A DNA stretch of 64,000 bases, from positions 3,920,001 to 3,984,000 of the forward strand of contig JAJNNQ010000027.1 of assembly GCA_027886175.1 (NCBI GenBank), read 5' to 3'. Made by a program: the position numbers and the translations under genes. This document shows, one piece after another, positions 1 through 13,000 of this stretch. The DNA is from Phylloscopus collybita. Its lineage: Eukaryota; Chordata; Aves; Passeriformes; Phylloscopidae. Each line of letters begins with the position of its first letter. The first letter of the stretch is position 1. The notes beneath the pieces were generated by a model. That model saw nothing but the letters and a program-made list of their open reading frames with translations. It was not told where the DNA came from and searched no databases.

Positions 1-1162
1 CCTGGGTGGCTCGTGCTTCTTGAGAGTATAACCATAGTTAAAGACACTCCAGTATAACTTAATGTCTCAATGAAAATACAACTTCCTGGAAAAGATTATA
101 CTTGTAACATTCACTTCATGTGCTGCTTCACCCCCTCTGGTATTTATCCAAGTACACACGAGGCGTGAAGTGGCACTTAAAAGAAGATGGGGACAGGAAT
201 TAAATACAGAAATGTGGGCAGAGGAGTCAGACAGGAAGAACAAAGGGTTTGTGTACACAGAGAGGAACCAAAACTTGGGCACCTCAAGCTGATCTTTACC
301 ACGTTGAAAACATTGGCTTGGGTAAGTGGATGATGCTGGGGTGAGGTTTCCTGGCAACAAGAAGGGAAGAGGAGGCATCTTTATTCAGTTGTTACCACAT
401 CTGGAATCTGTAGCCGTGGTGCTGCCTGGAGGTTCCTGCAGAAGCATTTTTGAGTTGACTCACCCAGGAACCACAGATGTAGCTAAAAGCACACCCAGAT
501 GAGACCCTGGTTTGTTCCTCAGGTAACAGAGTGTGAAGTTCACACAGAGACAGAACAATACCAAGCAAAAAGCACTTCAGACTGCCAGCCTAAAAGCAAA
601 ACTGCATCGCAGCTCAGCACAGAGCACTCACAAGGACAATTTCACCTAGTGACAATACAAAAGCTGTACCATATTTCCCAAGGACAGCACATCCAGTGCC
701 ACTTCTCCACAGAAATCTCTCAGCAGCTTTGCTCACTGAAAAGGCAGCAGCCCCTCAGACTGAGACATTCAGCAGGGAACTGGGCTGAATGCACAGAACT
801 TGGGGGAACATTTTGTTTAGATACACCAAAAGCATGGTGTGTGGGTACATGCACAAACTACTGGTAGCCCTAATGCAGAAGTTTAGGAGGTGCTGAACTG
901 AGCCCAGCCTAAGCTCACATGGAGATTACCAAGGGGTTTTTTTTGGTGAATCTCCAACTGTGCTCCAACTCCCGGTCACTGGACTAAAAACCAGGGAGCT
1001 GCCCTAATTTCAGAAGGCTGGGAAGACTTGACTCAGATTCCTTCCAGAGACAGAAAGGCAGGGGGGCAGAGAACAGATCAGCTGTCAGCACTAATTAGCT
1101 GTGTACAATTTAATGCATTTCATTATTGGGCAGGAACCATCCAGGTAACCATCTCACTGGTG

Positions 1163-1269
1163 CTAAAAATAAATCCAGCAGGCGCAGCGTGGGCGTGTGT
1201 GCCAGGCTCAGCTCCTCACAGGAGGCAGGAGCTAAATATAGAGCTGCAGTTTAATTCTGTGGGCGTGTG
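1163..1269. promoter_or_regulatory. Possible intronic enhancer with paired MEF2-like and GTGGGCGTGTG sites
   Basis: CTAAAAATAA at 1,163-1,172 and CTAAATATAG at 1,232-1,241 both fit the MEF2 consensus YTAWWWWTAR. GTGGGCGTGTG occurs twice, at 1,189-1,199 and 1,259-1,269, and resembles a KLF/Sp-type GC or CACCC element. The two MEF2-like and GTGGGCGTGTG pairs are repeated about 70 bp apart. The function is inferred from motifs only. Confidence 0.3.
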
Positions 1270-4200
1270 GGAGCCGAGGGAGTCTCCCGTCTCCTCGCTC
1301 TGCTCCAGCAAGATGTGATGCTGGCAGGGGGAACCAGCTGGGGGCTGCTGTCAGACCTGCTCATGGCTGCAGGATTTTATTAGGAGCTTGCACACTACCC
1401 GTGTGCTCAGTGAGGATTTGGGATTTTTTAAATGGTTATCCCCTTTTCAGTTATGGCCTCTGCTTTTCAGGCTGTGGAGAAGAAAAATATTGTGAGGGAT
1501 GAGGTGGGGAGCAGTAGGAAAAACAGAGGAGGCCGCAAGTGAAGCTGAGATTTTTTTTGGTGCTGCCTCCAGGATTAAGAAGTCCAGATCCCAAGGCATT
1601 AATATTCCCTATGCTCTTCCTTGGTGTCAGACAATGGCACACAGCTGGAAACCCTGCTGTGCACACAGTGATAGACAGCACTGGCCTGGTCAAGGGCCTG
1701 GGGGTCAGTACTTGCTGCCAGAGCTCCTGAGACAGCCTTCAGTGGTAAAAATCAGGAGGAAAGGGAGAAGACTCAAGTGTCATTAAGGTCTCTAGGCAAT
1801 GGGTAAGTTCAGCCTCCTGTTTACATGGCTTTTCAAGTCCAAGAGAGCTGCAGTGCAGTTCAAATAAAGCATTAGAGAGGGTTCAAGTACATCTGTACAT
1901 GCTGTACCTTTACTACGCTGTCCCCTTGTCCCAAGGGCCGGGGAAGGTTTGTTCCCTTTCAGGTATTAAACTCCAAGAATAGAATGAACCTCACTAACAT
2001 CAATCCCTGGTAAGCAAGTAAACCTGACCTCCCCGAGTGTGTGATCATAGCAGGCCCTCTGGACAGAAGCTCTTGAACCAGACGTGTTTCCTTGCTTAAG
2101 CAGCGCTTGCACAATTAATTATGGAGCACTCAGTCATCTCTGGGCAAGAGCCATGATCTGCAGCTGAACCAGAATGAGCAATTTGCTGTCTCAGACCAGC
2201 CCACAGCTTGTCTGGCAAGAATTTTTGAACACGCTAATTTATTTATAAAGGCTTGAAACAGGATTGCCTTAGTCCTGTGTTATTTTCTGGTTTGAACACA
2301 TGCACACGACCCAGAGCTGCTCTCAGTGCAGGACTGTATTGCTGAGGACTCAACATTCACCTCCTGCTGAAAATGGGGGGTATTTGTGCAAACATGAGGC
2401 AGTGTCACTGCAGAGGCAGTAAATTCTGCCAGGCAACAACATAAAGTTCCAAATTCCCAGGGCAATGCTGATTAAAGATTGTCTTCTGGAAAGACACTAT
2501 CTCCTTACACTGCTCTGTTCTACTTCCCTGGCTCCAGTGCTGGGAATTCCTAATCAAACCTGTTTTCTACAGCACAGTGAAGGCAAGGGCAGCAGGTCAG
2601 AGCACAGCAGGTAAGAGAAGAGCAGAGCAGCAGGTGGAAATACAGATAAGAATATACAGGGCCTTTTCTGGGACACACAGTCAATTCCTCGAATAGATCT
2701 GGCGTAAGTGGCACAAGAGAAACTAGAAATAAAAAAAAAAAAAATCAGAGTGCAGAAAGCCTTAAGTATCACAGGGAACCATAATGACATAAATAAACTT
2801 GCAGGAAAACTGCTTAAGCAAGTGTCACTGAATAAGAAAAAAGCCTCTTTGGGAAGAAAACAGTGCACTTGTTTTGCCCTGCCAACTCGCCCACTAACAG
2901 CAGCACAAGCTCAGCTCAGATCCCTTCCCAGAAATTGGGCACCTCCACACGCCTGAAGATCTGGGCTCTACCCCAGTGCTGAGACAAGCAGTCATAAAGC
3001 AAAGAGGAAATGCATGAAATGCCAGTAATACTCTGTAATGCTTCACCTTACACGGGATTATGATTCAGGTCCTTGAGCTCGTGTGGGTCTGCAGTACAAG
3101 TAATTACCAAAAGAAATTACTTTAATTTAATTTGCAGAGCTTAATCGATAGACACCAAAGTAAGCTGCTCTGGTTGTCACAGTGATTTGTGCTGTTGTGG
3201 GATGAAAACCTGACCAAAACAAGGTGCTGTAACAATTGTGAGCTCCTGATAACCCAAGGGCTGGGCAGGGAGGGATTCAGGCATTCAGTGCCAGCCCTCA
3301 CTTTGTATAGCATGGTCACTGTGTCACTGAGAGGATTTAGGATTACCTTTTTTTGGGTTAGATCTATTAATGTAATTCAGGAAAAATGTTTTCTGCACTT
3401 AAAGCCAAGCACTTACTTTACTTAGTTGGAACAGAAGCCAGATGGGATGGACAGTGTGTATCTGAAAGGCTGTGAACTGTATAAACACAGTCTCAGCCAG
3501 AAAGGGGTTTGGCTGCATGTTTTTTAACACATCCATTTCAGATGTGCCACTTGGAAGCCTTTGAGAACAAAAGAGAGGGGTAAAGTTTGGATGTTGTGTT
3601 GGTTCTCCTCCCAGCTGCCTTTTCAACCTAAACAAATTCATAGGCAGACTGGGTATCAGTGAGTGTCACCGTGACTGTTGCAGTGAATTGCCTGCAGAAT
3701 ACCTAAATGGTCACTTCTCCCACAAAATCTGAAATGTGGTTTGGTTTGGAGAAGAAAAAAAACCTCCTTACTGTGCAGAGCCACAGCTGCACACACTGTC
3801 CCTGGGGACACAGCTCTCAGTTATTCCTGCTTTATGGGGAGGGTTCTCGGATAAATCACCTGTACTTTCCCATGAAGAAGTTGATCATATTTTTGGGCTC
3901 TCTTCCAAGAAAACTATGTCTCAGTACGTGTGATCCAAAGAAACTGTAATTCATACCCTGCAGTTTCTGGTTCACCAAATTCTGTGAGTTACTACAGTTC
4001 CCTCCTCCTGCAGCTCTGAGCACAACTTCGGCAGCCTGGTTCATTCAGGAGCTCAATTCCTCCAGGAACTGAAGGCTTGGGCTTGCTGCTTTCACATAGA
4101 AAAATCTGGGTCAGTCTAGCACAGTTTCTATGTTCTTGAAATAACTTCAGAGAAGGTGAGGTGGGAGAAAAATGAAAGAAATAAATATTTAGAAAACAGA

Positions 4201-7200
4201 AATGGGGGGAAAGAAAGAACACAGGTCACAACAGAAGGTCACTGATTTTCCTCAACCACTGCTCAATAGATGATGTGCACTTGTATCAATTATTAAAACA
4301 TGGCACTAGCTATGTCTTTCTGATTCCATTGTCTGCGCCCACCTGGAAAGCTGCAGCTGTACAGTCTGGTCTTGGGAGATACTTGAGTCAGCCAGAGTAC
4401 TGCAATTTTCCTTCAGTATCTGTTTTTTCAGGATAATTAACTCATGAAGTGGCCAGCACACTTCTCGACCTCTGCAGACTCTGGAGAGTGCTTTTTTTCC
4501 TGGAAAGCACTCTTCTATCTTTTCCTTTAGCTCTCACATGTAACACACCAGAAAACAAAAAACAAACCCAAGGACTTTCAGGTTTAGCAATCCATGCTCA
4601 TGGTTTCATCCAGTGAAATTAAGAAAAAATGGACCACACCTTAGGAAGTTGAGGACCTCCTTGTGTTTAAAGTCCACTTAATGCAGAAGATATCAAGGCA
4701 ACTGGGAAACCAGAACCAGCAAGTTGGCAAAATCTGAGTTTAAATCACATTAGAAAGAGGTACTGCAATCTAGTTAGTCCATTGTTCTGCAAAGATGTGT
4801 CAGTTATCTTGTTTACTTAAAGCTATACAGAATACTACTCAGGCAAGAGACAAAGAGCAGAATAAAACCTGAGTACCTCACTGCAGAATAAAACCCCTCC
4901 CTAAACCAAGACTACATGGCTCACAGATGAACCACCAGTGTCATTTGCTTGAGATGACCATATTCATTAAGCAAATTAGATTCTGAATGAATTAATACTT
5001 CATTAGTTTCTCAGAAATTTTGTTAAAAAAAAATTAAAGCCAGGCCCTCTCAGCAGTCTCTGCAGAAAGCAGCTGGCCTGTTGCACAGAGATCAGCCTAA
5101 TTTGAGGGTGTCTGCAAAAGCCACATTCTGGCCAGGCTACACTGCAGCCTTGTTATTGGGAGTGGCTGCAGCACGTCCAAATACCACCCAGCTGGGGAAA
5201 AATCCTCCTTCTCAAGAAAAGGTTAAACAAACTAGGAGTGATGTGGTAAGGGAAGTTATATTTATGGGCGTTGTGCAGTTAAGCTTACAGAAATCCCTTT
5301 ATCAGCCTGTTTACACTATAAAGAAAAAAGGTAACAGGGAATGATGTGTGTGGAAATGCCAAGCTTAGGTGTACGGGGGTGATGGGAGCAGGAGGCTCAG
5401 GGTTAGCAGGGAATTGTGGTGGAGCAGAGGCCCAGCAGTGCAATGCTGTGACTTGCTGTGCATCAGCTGCAGTGACAGAACAGCTGCAAAAGGCAGGAAA
5501 ATCAGGGTCTGAGGGAGGGAGTGTGCACAGAGCCAAGGGGTGTTTGAGCTCTGAGAGTTACTGCAGCTTCCCCAGCTCTGCCTGGCCTTCCCCAGCCTGC
5601 AGTCCCTCCTCAGGCAAGAAACAACTCTAAGGACAATCACAGAGGTGGCACAAAGGGATCCTTTCCCACCAGGGTTTTGTGTGGGAGCCTTGAGCTTTGT
5701 CAGTGAGAGACAGTGTGTATTGTTCCACAACAAGGCACGGCTGCAATGTCCAAACATGATGCTACATAATTGAATTCTTACATTTTATTCAGTTGAGGAA
5801 CCTGGATTTCAGAAGAGAATATTCTGTTCTATGTGACATTTGGAAGCAAATTCTATTTGGATTTTCGTGACAATAACTAAACACAGGATCCTAAACAAAG
5901 TTAAGGAGGGTCCCAGAAAGCTCTGGGGAAGAGCAGACAGAATATGAGGATGACATTAAACTCAAATCCTGCCTGTATTTTCCTGTAAGTTAGCCTGTCT
6001 GCAGTGCTCAGTGTCACACTTAGTGGCATCGAGTGACAAGTCATACTCCTCACCCTGTCCAATTTAAAAAACAAAGAAGAAGAGAATTACTGAAATACCA
6101 CTTGCAGAGAGGAGTGAATAAATTCCCAGAGGGGCTGCAAATCTGGTTTTTCAGACAAGACAGTTTGCACATTCTCCTATTCTGTATAACAGAGATAACC
6201 ATATAGACCAGCTTTGCAGAGCACTGTGAGAGCTGCTGCTGAAAGCTACAAAATTGATGATTATTGAGGGGACTCACACTCCTACAGACTTTTTGGGCCA
6301 TGTCTTTGATCTGTCAATGGAATTTCTCATTTCACTCTGCACTGAGAGCAGGAACATTCTTTGTACTGAAAAATCAACAGATAACCTCAAGAGAAATTTT
6401 GAAAGAAGCAAAATATTAAAAGCCAATAAATGGGAGTGCAGTAAAAAGTAGGACTCAGAGCCTGCTGTGGGCAAAGGCTGCTGTGGCTCTGGCCAGCCAA
6501 GGTTAGTGACAGTGTGAGGCCAAGCTGTTGGTCTAACTCTGTCCTGGAAAATGCTGGGCCAACATTAGTGTGCACAAGAAGAACAGAAAATAGTACAGCA
6601 GATGGTGAGCTGCTGTCTGAAGGCAGGGATATCCCATCCTTTTGGAGAGGCTGTGTGGGTGAGTGACAGGCGAGAACTAGAAAGCACTTGCCTTGCCAGG
6701 GGGAGCATTCCCAGAGAGATTCCTGCAGTCTGGGAGCAGGTGTGCAGCCACACACACACACGGCCCCAGCAGGGCCTGGCTGTCCCAGCAGCGTTTGCAG
6801 CTTCAGAAATTGCTGTCATTTAGGTTTTTCCTTCAGGGATTACACAAAGTACTCGGAGAGTGCTGCATTTGCCTTGATTTACTTCAGTAATTAAGAAAGC
6901 TGCTCTTTGGCATCAAGCCTGACACTACAAGGAGTTTGCAAAGTGCCACAGCATGTCCCCTCCTGCTTGGAGCTACTGGGTTAGGAGGTTCACAGCTCAC
7001 ACAGCTTGATGCCCCCAGCTCTGGGGTAAATCCTCACTGCTACTTGCAGAGGGCAAAGACACCTTGCAGATGTTTATTTGTCACCTCCCAGACTTTGCAG
7101 ATTGCCAAGGGGTTCTTGGTATACACCTCCAGGTGGCAGGGAAGGATGTTCTCCAGAGCTCACACCTCATGGGGAAATTCCCAGCAGCTCACACCCACGG

Positions 7201-8160
7201 CAAGAAGGGCCATTCTCAAAGAGGGGGAGGAGGAGAATTGACACACAGCTGGCAGCTCACACACACCAACACTTTGTCTGCTCTCTGCAAATCCAGCTGT
7301 GCTTTCTTCCAGTGACCCAAATCCCACAGTTGCACATTGCAGTGGCATCTGTTGTAGGGGCAACTGTTTCTGGATTAAGTGCACAGTACTGCAGGATCTT
7401 AGTGCAGCCCTGAGCATCCCAGCTGAGGCCAGGACATTCTGGGATACTTCCATCCACGGACAATATCTCTGTTTGTTGCCCTCTGAAATGGAGCTAGGGC
7501 TACAGATGTAACTGACATGTCTCTCTGTCATCCTGTCTCTGTCCTCGCTGACTGCCATGGCTGAAATTGCCTTCCTGGCTTCCCAGGAAATTGAGTCACA
7601 AGCCTACAGACATTTCATTTTGTACAGGGCACAAAGGTGGCTGACAAGCCAGCCTCAGCTTCCCTGGAGGAGAATAGGCACAGACATTATATTAGGGATT
7701 GTTCATACAGTGAAGTTAAAATCTAGCTTTTTCTTTTTTTACCTTTCCCCCCCGTGTTCTTATTTTTTTATCATAACCCAGTAAGCACCCAGGAGTATGC
7801 AACTGTCACTAGGACAGAAAAGTCTCAGGTCAGTGGCACTCCTCACCACTGGGCTGAGATTTGCCTCTGTCTGCTGGTTATTTCAGACTCCCTCCTGCTG
7901 CTCATGCAGTTGCTGTCAGAGCTGATTTTAGCATCATTTCAGCAGTGGCAGATGTCTTTATTTAAAATGATATCATGGTAATAAACACATAATGGGATAG
8001 AACTAGAACTGGGATTTATATGATGGCTTTTGTTTGCCTGTCCTGAAGCAACAAACCCACAATGTTCTCAATTTGCCCAAGTCTGAGATATGCAGCATTG
8101 CTTTTTGCTTTTTCATTCTGCAGGAACATAGGGCTCCAGACTTTTATTTCAATTTCAGAG

Positions 8161-8169
8161 GAAAAAAAA

Positions 8170-8221
<52 letters not shown>

Positions 8222-8254
8222 GAAAGAAAGAGAGAGAAAGAAAGAAAGAAAGAG
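8161..8254. repeat. GAAA microsatellite
   Basis: About 94 bp of nearly pure AAAG/GAAA tetranucleotide repeat follow a short poly-A start. A few GAGA interruptions lie near the right end. It is open in several frames as Lys/Glu/Arg, but this is a microsatellite and not a gene. Confidence 0.95.
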
Positions 8255-9759
8255 AATCTATTGCTTTACAATGAAATGTTATTAACCATTTTCAGTGACC
8301 TGCACAGTGTGACCAGGTCATACCCAGCACTTGGTTTCTGCAGGAAGAACCTTCAACACCCGTTTTATCCCCATCCTGAAGCTCTCCTCAACCTTCAGCA
8401 GAGGAGGGGCACTGGGAGCTGCACTACTCGCCCTGTTATTTGAAGAGTGTGTTCTTTCAGCACTTTGTCTTGCTGAGCTATTTTTAGTTTGAAAGTATTC
8501 CCCAAACCAGCTCTTTGCCCAGCTGCAAGGCAGAGCAGAAGTGAGAACAAGCTGCTGTTCATGAGAACAGTGCTGCTCACACTGACATTGCTGCTGAACA
8601 AGACACTCATCAAACTACAGACAGGGAACACGTCTTTGGCTGAACAACCCATTGTACTTTTGTCACCCAAGTGATTAAATATTGTAATTCTGTCACAAAC
8701 AGGACAGATCCACTATCCAGCAGCTCTGTTAAACCACAGAGTGGGGAAGCAGGTGGAAGAGAGAGGAAGCTGCTGCTCTGAAATAAGCAGTTATTACATT
8801 TAAATCCCATGTCAGCATGCTAGTTCTTGCATATTAACTAATAACTCAGATGAAAATTAAAGCTGTTATGCTATGTTGGTCCCACAACGTGCAGCAGCAT
8901 CCTCCAAGAGTCCTTGTCTGAGTGTGAAGAGAGGTATGAAAGCAAAAGCCTCCTGAAGGTGGGGGAAGGATGCTCAGCATCTGCATTGAGCTCTGCAGCA
9001 GGTCTTTGAACTGGGTCCTGACCTGCTCCCAGCTGTGCCTGGCCTTTCCACCTCCCACCTCGGGAAAATTAGGCACCCAAAGGTCAAATGCAGCAGGGCT
9101 TTCACAGGGGGTGAGAACAGTGATTACCCTCAAGCCTTCTCCTGAATCCTCTGACACAATTAGATCCTGTGGTGGTGTTTCAGCCCTTACAGCCCTGTGC
9201 ATAACAAACCTGTCACAGGGCAGGTCCTTTGGGGACAGTGGGTTGTGATACAAGGGTCATGCTGGGCAAGTGTGTGGTTTCTATTTCAGCTGAAATCTGA
9301 ACTCTTTGCAGGGCTCCTATCACAGAAATGATAATGATGGACAAGTGTAATTGTCTGGTAGATGAGTGACAACATAATTAACTGAACTCGTGCTGATTTG
9401 CAGCTTTGAAAACCCAGACAGAACTAAAGGCCAAACAAATAAATAACACATGTAATTAAACACAGAGGCTATAAATGTTGCCTTATCTGCACTTTTCTTC
9501 TTTGGATGCAAAAATAGTTCATGATGGCACAGAGACACAAATACCAGGCGATTTTAAAGAATGCAACTCACAGCATTTACCAAACCAGCTCACACTTTTC
9601 ACACTGCTCCGAGCTCCCCACTGTCACAGAAGGTCAGCAGCTGCTCTTAGGATGCTCCTAAGATACTCTTGGATGCTCCAAGAGCTGCTTTGGGGGTGCT
9701 CAGCCTAGGGAGAAGAAGCTTCTAGGGAGACAATGTTGGGGGCTTCCAGGGATTAAAGG

Positions 9760-10078
9760 GGGTTATTAAAAAAACAGGAAGAACAACCTTTTACATGGGC
9801 AGATAGTAATAGGCCAAGGGAGAATGGTTTTAAACTGAAGGAAGGTCAGGTTAGATTAGATAAGAGAAAGAAAATTTTTACAGTGAGGGTGGTAAAACAC
9901 TAGAACAGGTTGCTCAGAGAGGCAGTGGATGTCCCATTCCTGGAAACATTCAGTGTCAGGTTGGATGAGGCTCTGAACAACCTGAAATACTCGAAGAATA
10001 CTGCTCATTGCAGGGGCGTTGGACAAGATGTCTTTAAAGGTTCTTTCCACCTCAAACTATCCTGATTCTATGATTTTC
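9760..10078 (+). mobile_element. CR1 LINE 3' fragment, sense orientation
   Basis: The block reads like the 3' part of avian CR1 elements. It has a GAATGGTTTTAAACTG-like start, then ACAGTGAGGGTGGT, an ACAGGTTGCTCAGAGAGGC block, a CAGGTTGGATGAGGCTCTG block, and the terminal TTCTATGATT. It is diverged and truncated, with no reverse transcriptase frame. The left boundary is approximate. Confidence 0.88.
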
Positions 10079-13000
10079 CTGTTATGGGAAATGCTGGCAC
10101 ATCAATTCCCACTTTTTACACGATCCAGAATTACCTTGGGGTGAAAACAAGTTTGTGTCTCGGTGTCTGCCTTCTAATTCTGTACAGACAGTAACAGAGA
10201 AGTCCCTCCCACCACGGATTTACTACTACCCATAATTGTACATTGCAGGCAGGCACGGTGCAGTGCGTGGGTGACTCAAAGCCCTGGCACACATCCTCTT
10301 CACAGCTACTTATAGGAAGGATGAAAATAAACTTCTTGTTGAATTGAACATGATGTTCTGGCAACAGAGATGCCAATTTAAGAGGCAGAGCCTCTGCCTC
10401 CTGATGGGCACCAGACACAAGCAGCTTTATGAGAAGCAAAACCAGGGCACTCCCATTTCTCCTCCCTTTGCCTGGGCTGCCTCCGGGATCCTTCCCACCA
10501 CCTCCCTTCCCCACTCATCTGCTAAACCACCTGACATGAGGAACAATCAATGCAATTGCTGCTGGCTACAGCTCATTTACTGATGGCTGGATTGATTGCT
10601 CACTTGTCAGTCCAGGGTCCACAGGCACATGCACGTGTCCAGTTCACTCCTCCCTTTGGAGAAAATCATCAGAATCACATGGATCTTACTAACAACAGCA
10701 ACAGGATTCCAAAGTGTAACTTTTGGCTTCAGCTACAAATCAGAAAGAAATTCAGTTTTGTGGCAATCATACACACAGATACCGTGCAACAGATTCTATG
10801 AAAAAGGATATTTGGGAAACAGGAACACATTTTGGGGACAGATAAGAAACCACACAAACCTGAGCTGTTTTTCAGTGGTTTCTGCTTGAATGCTTGCTGA
10901 GAGGGAGGTGAGATACAGACTAATAAGAGGAGAAAAAGGAAAGAAGTACTGACTAGAAAGGAAGGACTGCCTGAGGTGTGGGAAGTCAACACAGCCCCAC
11001 ATGCACACAGGGGGGCTGTACCTGTTCCAAATTGGTCTCTCATTAGCCATTCTGTGCCCACACCTACAAGCCCTCAGCTTGCTGTGGCATTGCTGGGCTG
11101 CAGCTCCCACAAGGGCCAAAGCAGACACTGCTGAGGGTAATTGTGAGGGCAGAGGACTCGGCAGCAGCTCCTGCTCACAGGACACATTGATGCCTTGCCT
11201 GCCTGACAGCAGCCCCTGGGTGCTGGTGACATGCAGATCCTCAGCCTGCTGAGCACTCAGTCACCTGTAACTGTCCAACATGATCAACCCTTGTGTAACA
11301 GGGGTCCCAAGACATTCATCCCCTTCAGTGTGAAGGAGACAGTCTGGCAGTGTGAAGCAAGTATTGATCTCCTGATCAGCAGTCAGAGGCACATGTGTGT
11401 GTCGCTGGGCTGACAAACATGTGACCTTGCTCCAGAGGGGACGAGCCTTTTGTGGCTTTCCCCACACTCCAAATCCACATCTGCACTCGTGCTCGTGTCC
11501 AGCACTTCCGTGGCAGGGCTCTGATGGCAGAGGGAAGCCTGTTTTGCTGCAGTTATACACCACACATGTTCACCAAGGGAAAAAGCCAGGCACACAGCTC
11601 CCCTGCCCCTCTGAGAGCCAGGGGAGCGCTCATGCACGTCAGAGGATTCCCGTGTGCACGTTGCACAGGGAAAACAAATACCTCCAGGCCATGTGCAAAC
11701 TCTGAAACTCTGAGCACCTGAGGTGCCTTGAGACCCAGAGCAGCCAGCTGTACCTGCAGGGTGTTCTAGGGATAACCACAGGTGACTGAGCTAACTTGCA
11801 ATGACCTGCTCCTCTCATCCACAGGAGTAACACTGGGAGAACATGGGAGCAAGCAAAGTCTTTGGCTTCTGAGAGATGGTAATAAATACATATTATCATC
11901 TCTCTGAGCCCAAATTACTGGAGAAAGCATTCTAAAGGTAGTCTGAAAATACACCCAGAGCACTCACCAAGTTTCAAACAACTGAAGAACACCTGCTGCT
12001 TGAAGGTTTATGCTGCCTTTGCACAGAACAACAGTAACACAAAATCTTGGCAATTTTTCTGAACACGAGAAATAGCTGCATGTGAAGTGCTGTGTGTCTG
12101 TCCCCTTTCACCTCCATAGACTTGCAGTGACTACTTTAGTATTGTGAGAAAATGTTGGTTTCTGTCCAAACTTGCAGCATCTCTGACACATATGCAGCAA
12201 TCTCTGAACTGTATCCAGACACCACTTACAGCAAAGTGACTCTGGTGCCTCCAGTTGTGCTCACTTTCCCAGAGGCAGCTGCAGTCACCTCTGAGGTGCT
12301 TCCAGTTCAGCTCCACTTACTGCTGCTCTTGGCATGCCTTGGTTTAAAACTGACAGGGAAGCAAAAGCCTGGACTGAGCACTCTTAGTACGAGACCATGG
12401 CAATTCCAGTGACACTGTGGGAGAATCTGGACAGAGGTAGGACCAGCCTGCAAGTTGCTTAAGCATTTTTAAGAAAGTTTTCAAGGCTTTCCTCAAAAGA
12501 GCTGGCCCCACAGTTCAGAGGGAGCACTCTTGCCTCACCAGGCAGCACAAAAATACCCAAACCTAGGTTTGCATAACACCCAAGAACATAAGAGCATTAA
12601 TTGGCTGTTCTTCCCAGAAACAAGGAACAGATACTGAAATCAGCTAAAAGGAAATCATTACTGTCACGCAACAGTAGTGGTGCAGTATGTGAGTGCTCCC
12701 CCATGGAGCTCACAGTCACCTTGCTGAGGTGAGTCCACGTGGGGCTGTGAGTCCCTGGGTGGAAAAAGAACAGAAATGGAAAGCACAAGACTCTCCCAGC
12801 CATGACCACGCTGTGTTGCAGCAGTGCTGGAGCCTCCTGTCCACCGCAGACCTTCAAATGGCACCTCCAGCCACGGCTGCTGAAAAGCACAACAGCCACA
12901 GGGCCCGGGTGAAGCCTACAACCATCCTCCCTCAGGGACAGGGACTTCACTGGATCCACAGGAAAGGAGCCAGGACTCTGACTGAACCACCTGCACCTGC

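Noticed and set aside
8034..8285. Lys/Glu/Arg-rich ORFs over the GAAA repeat
   Set aside because: They are microsatellite translations only.
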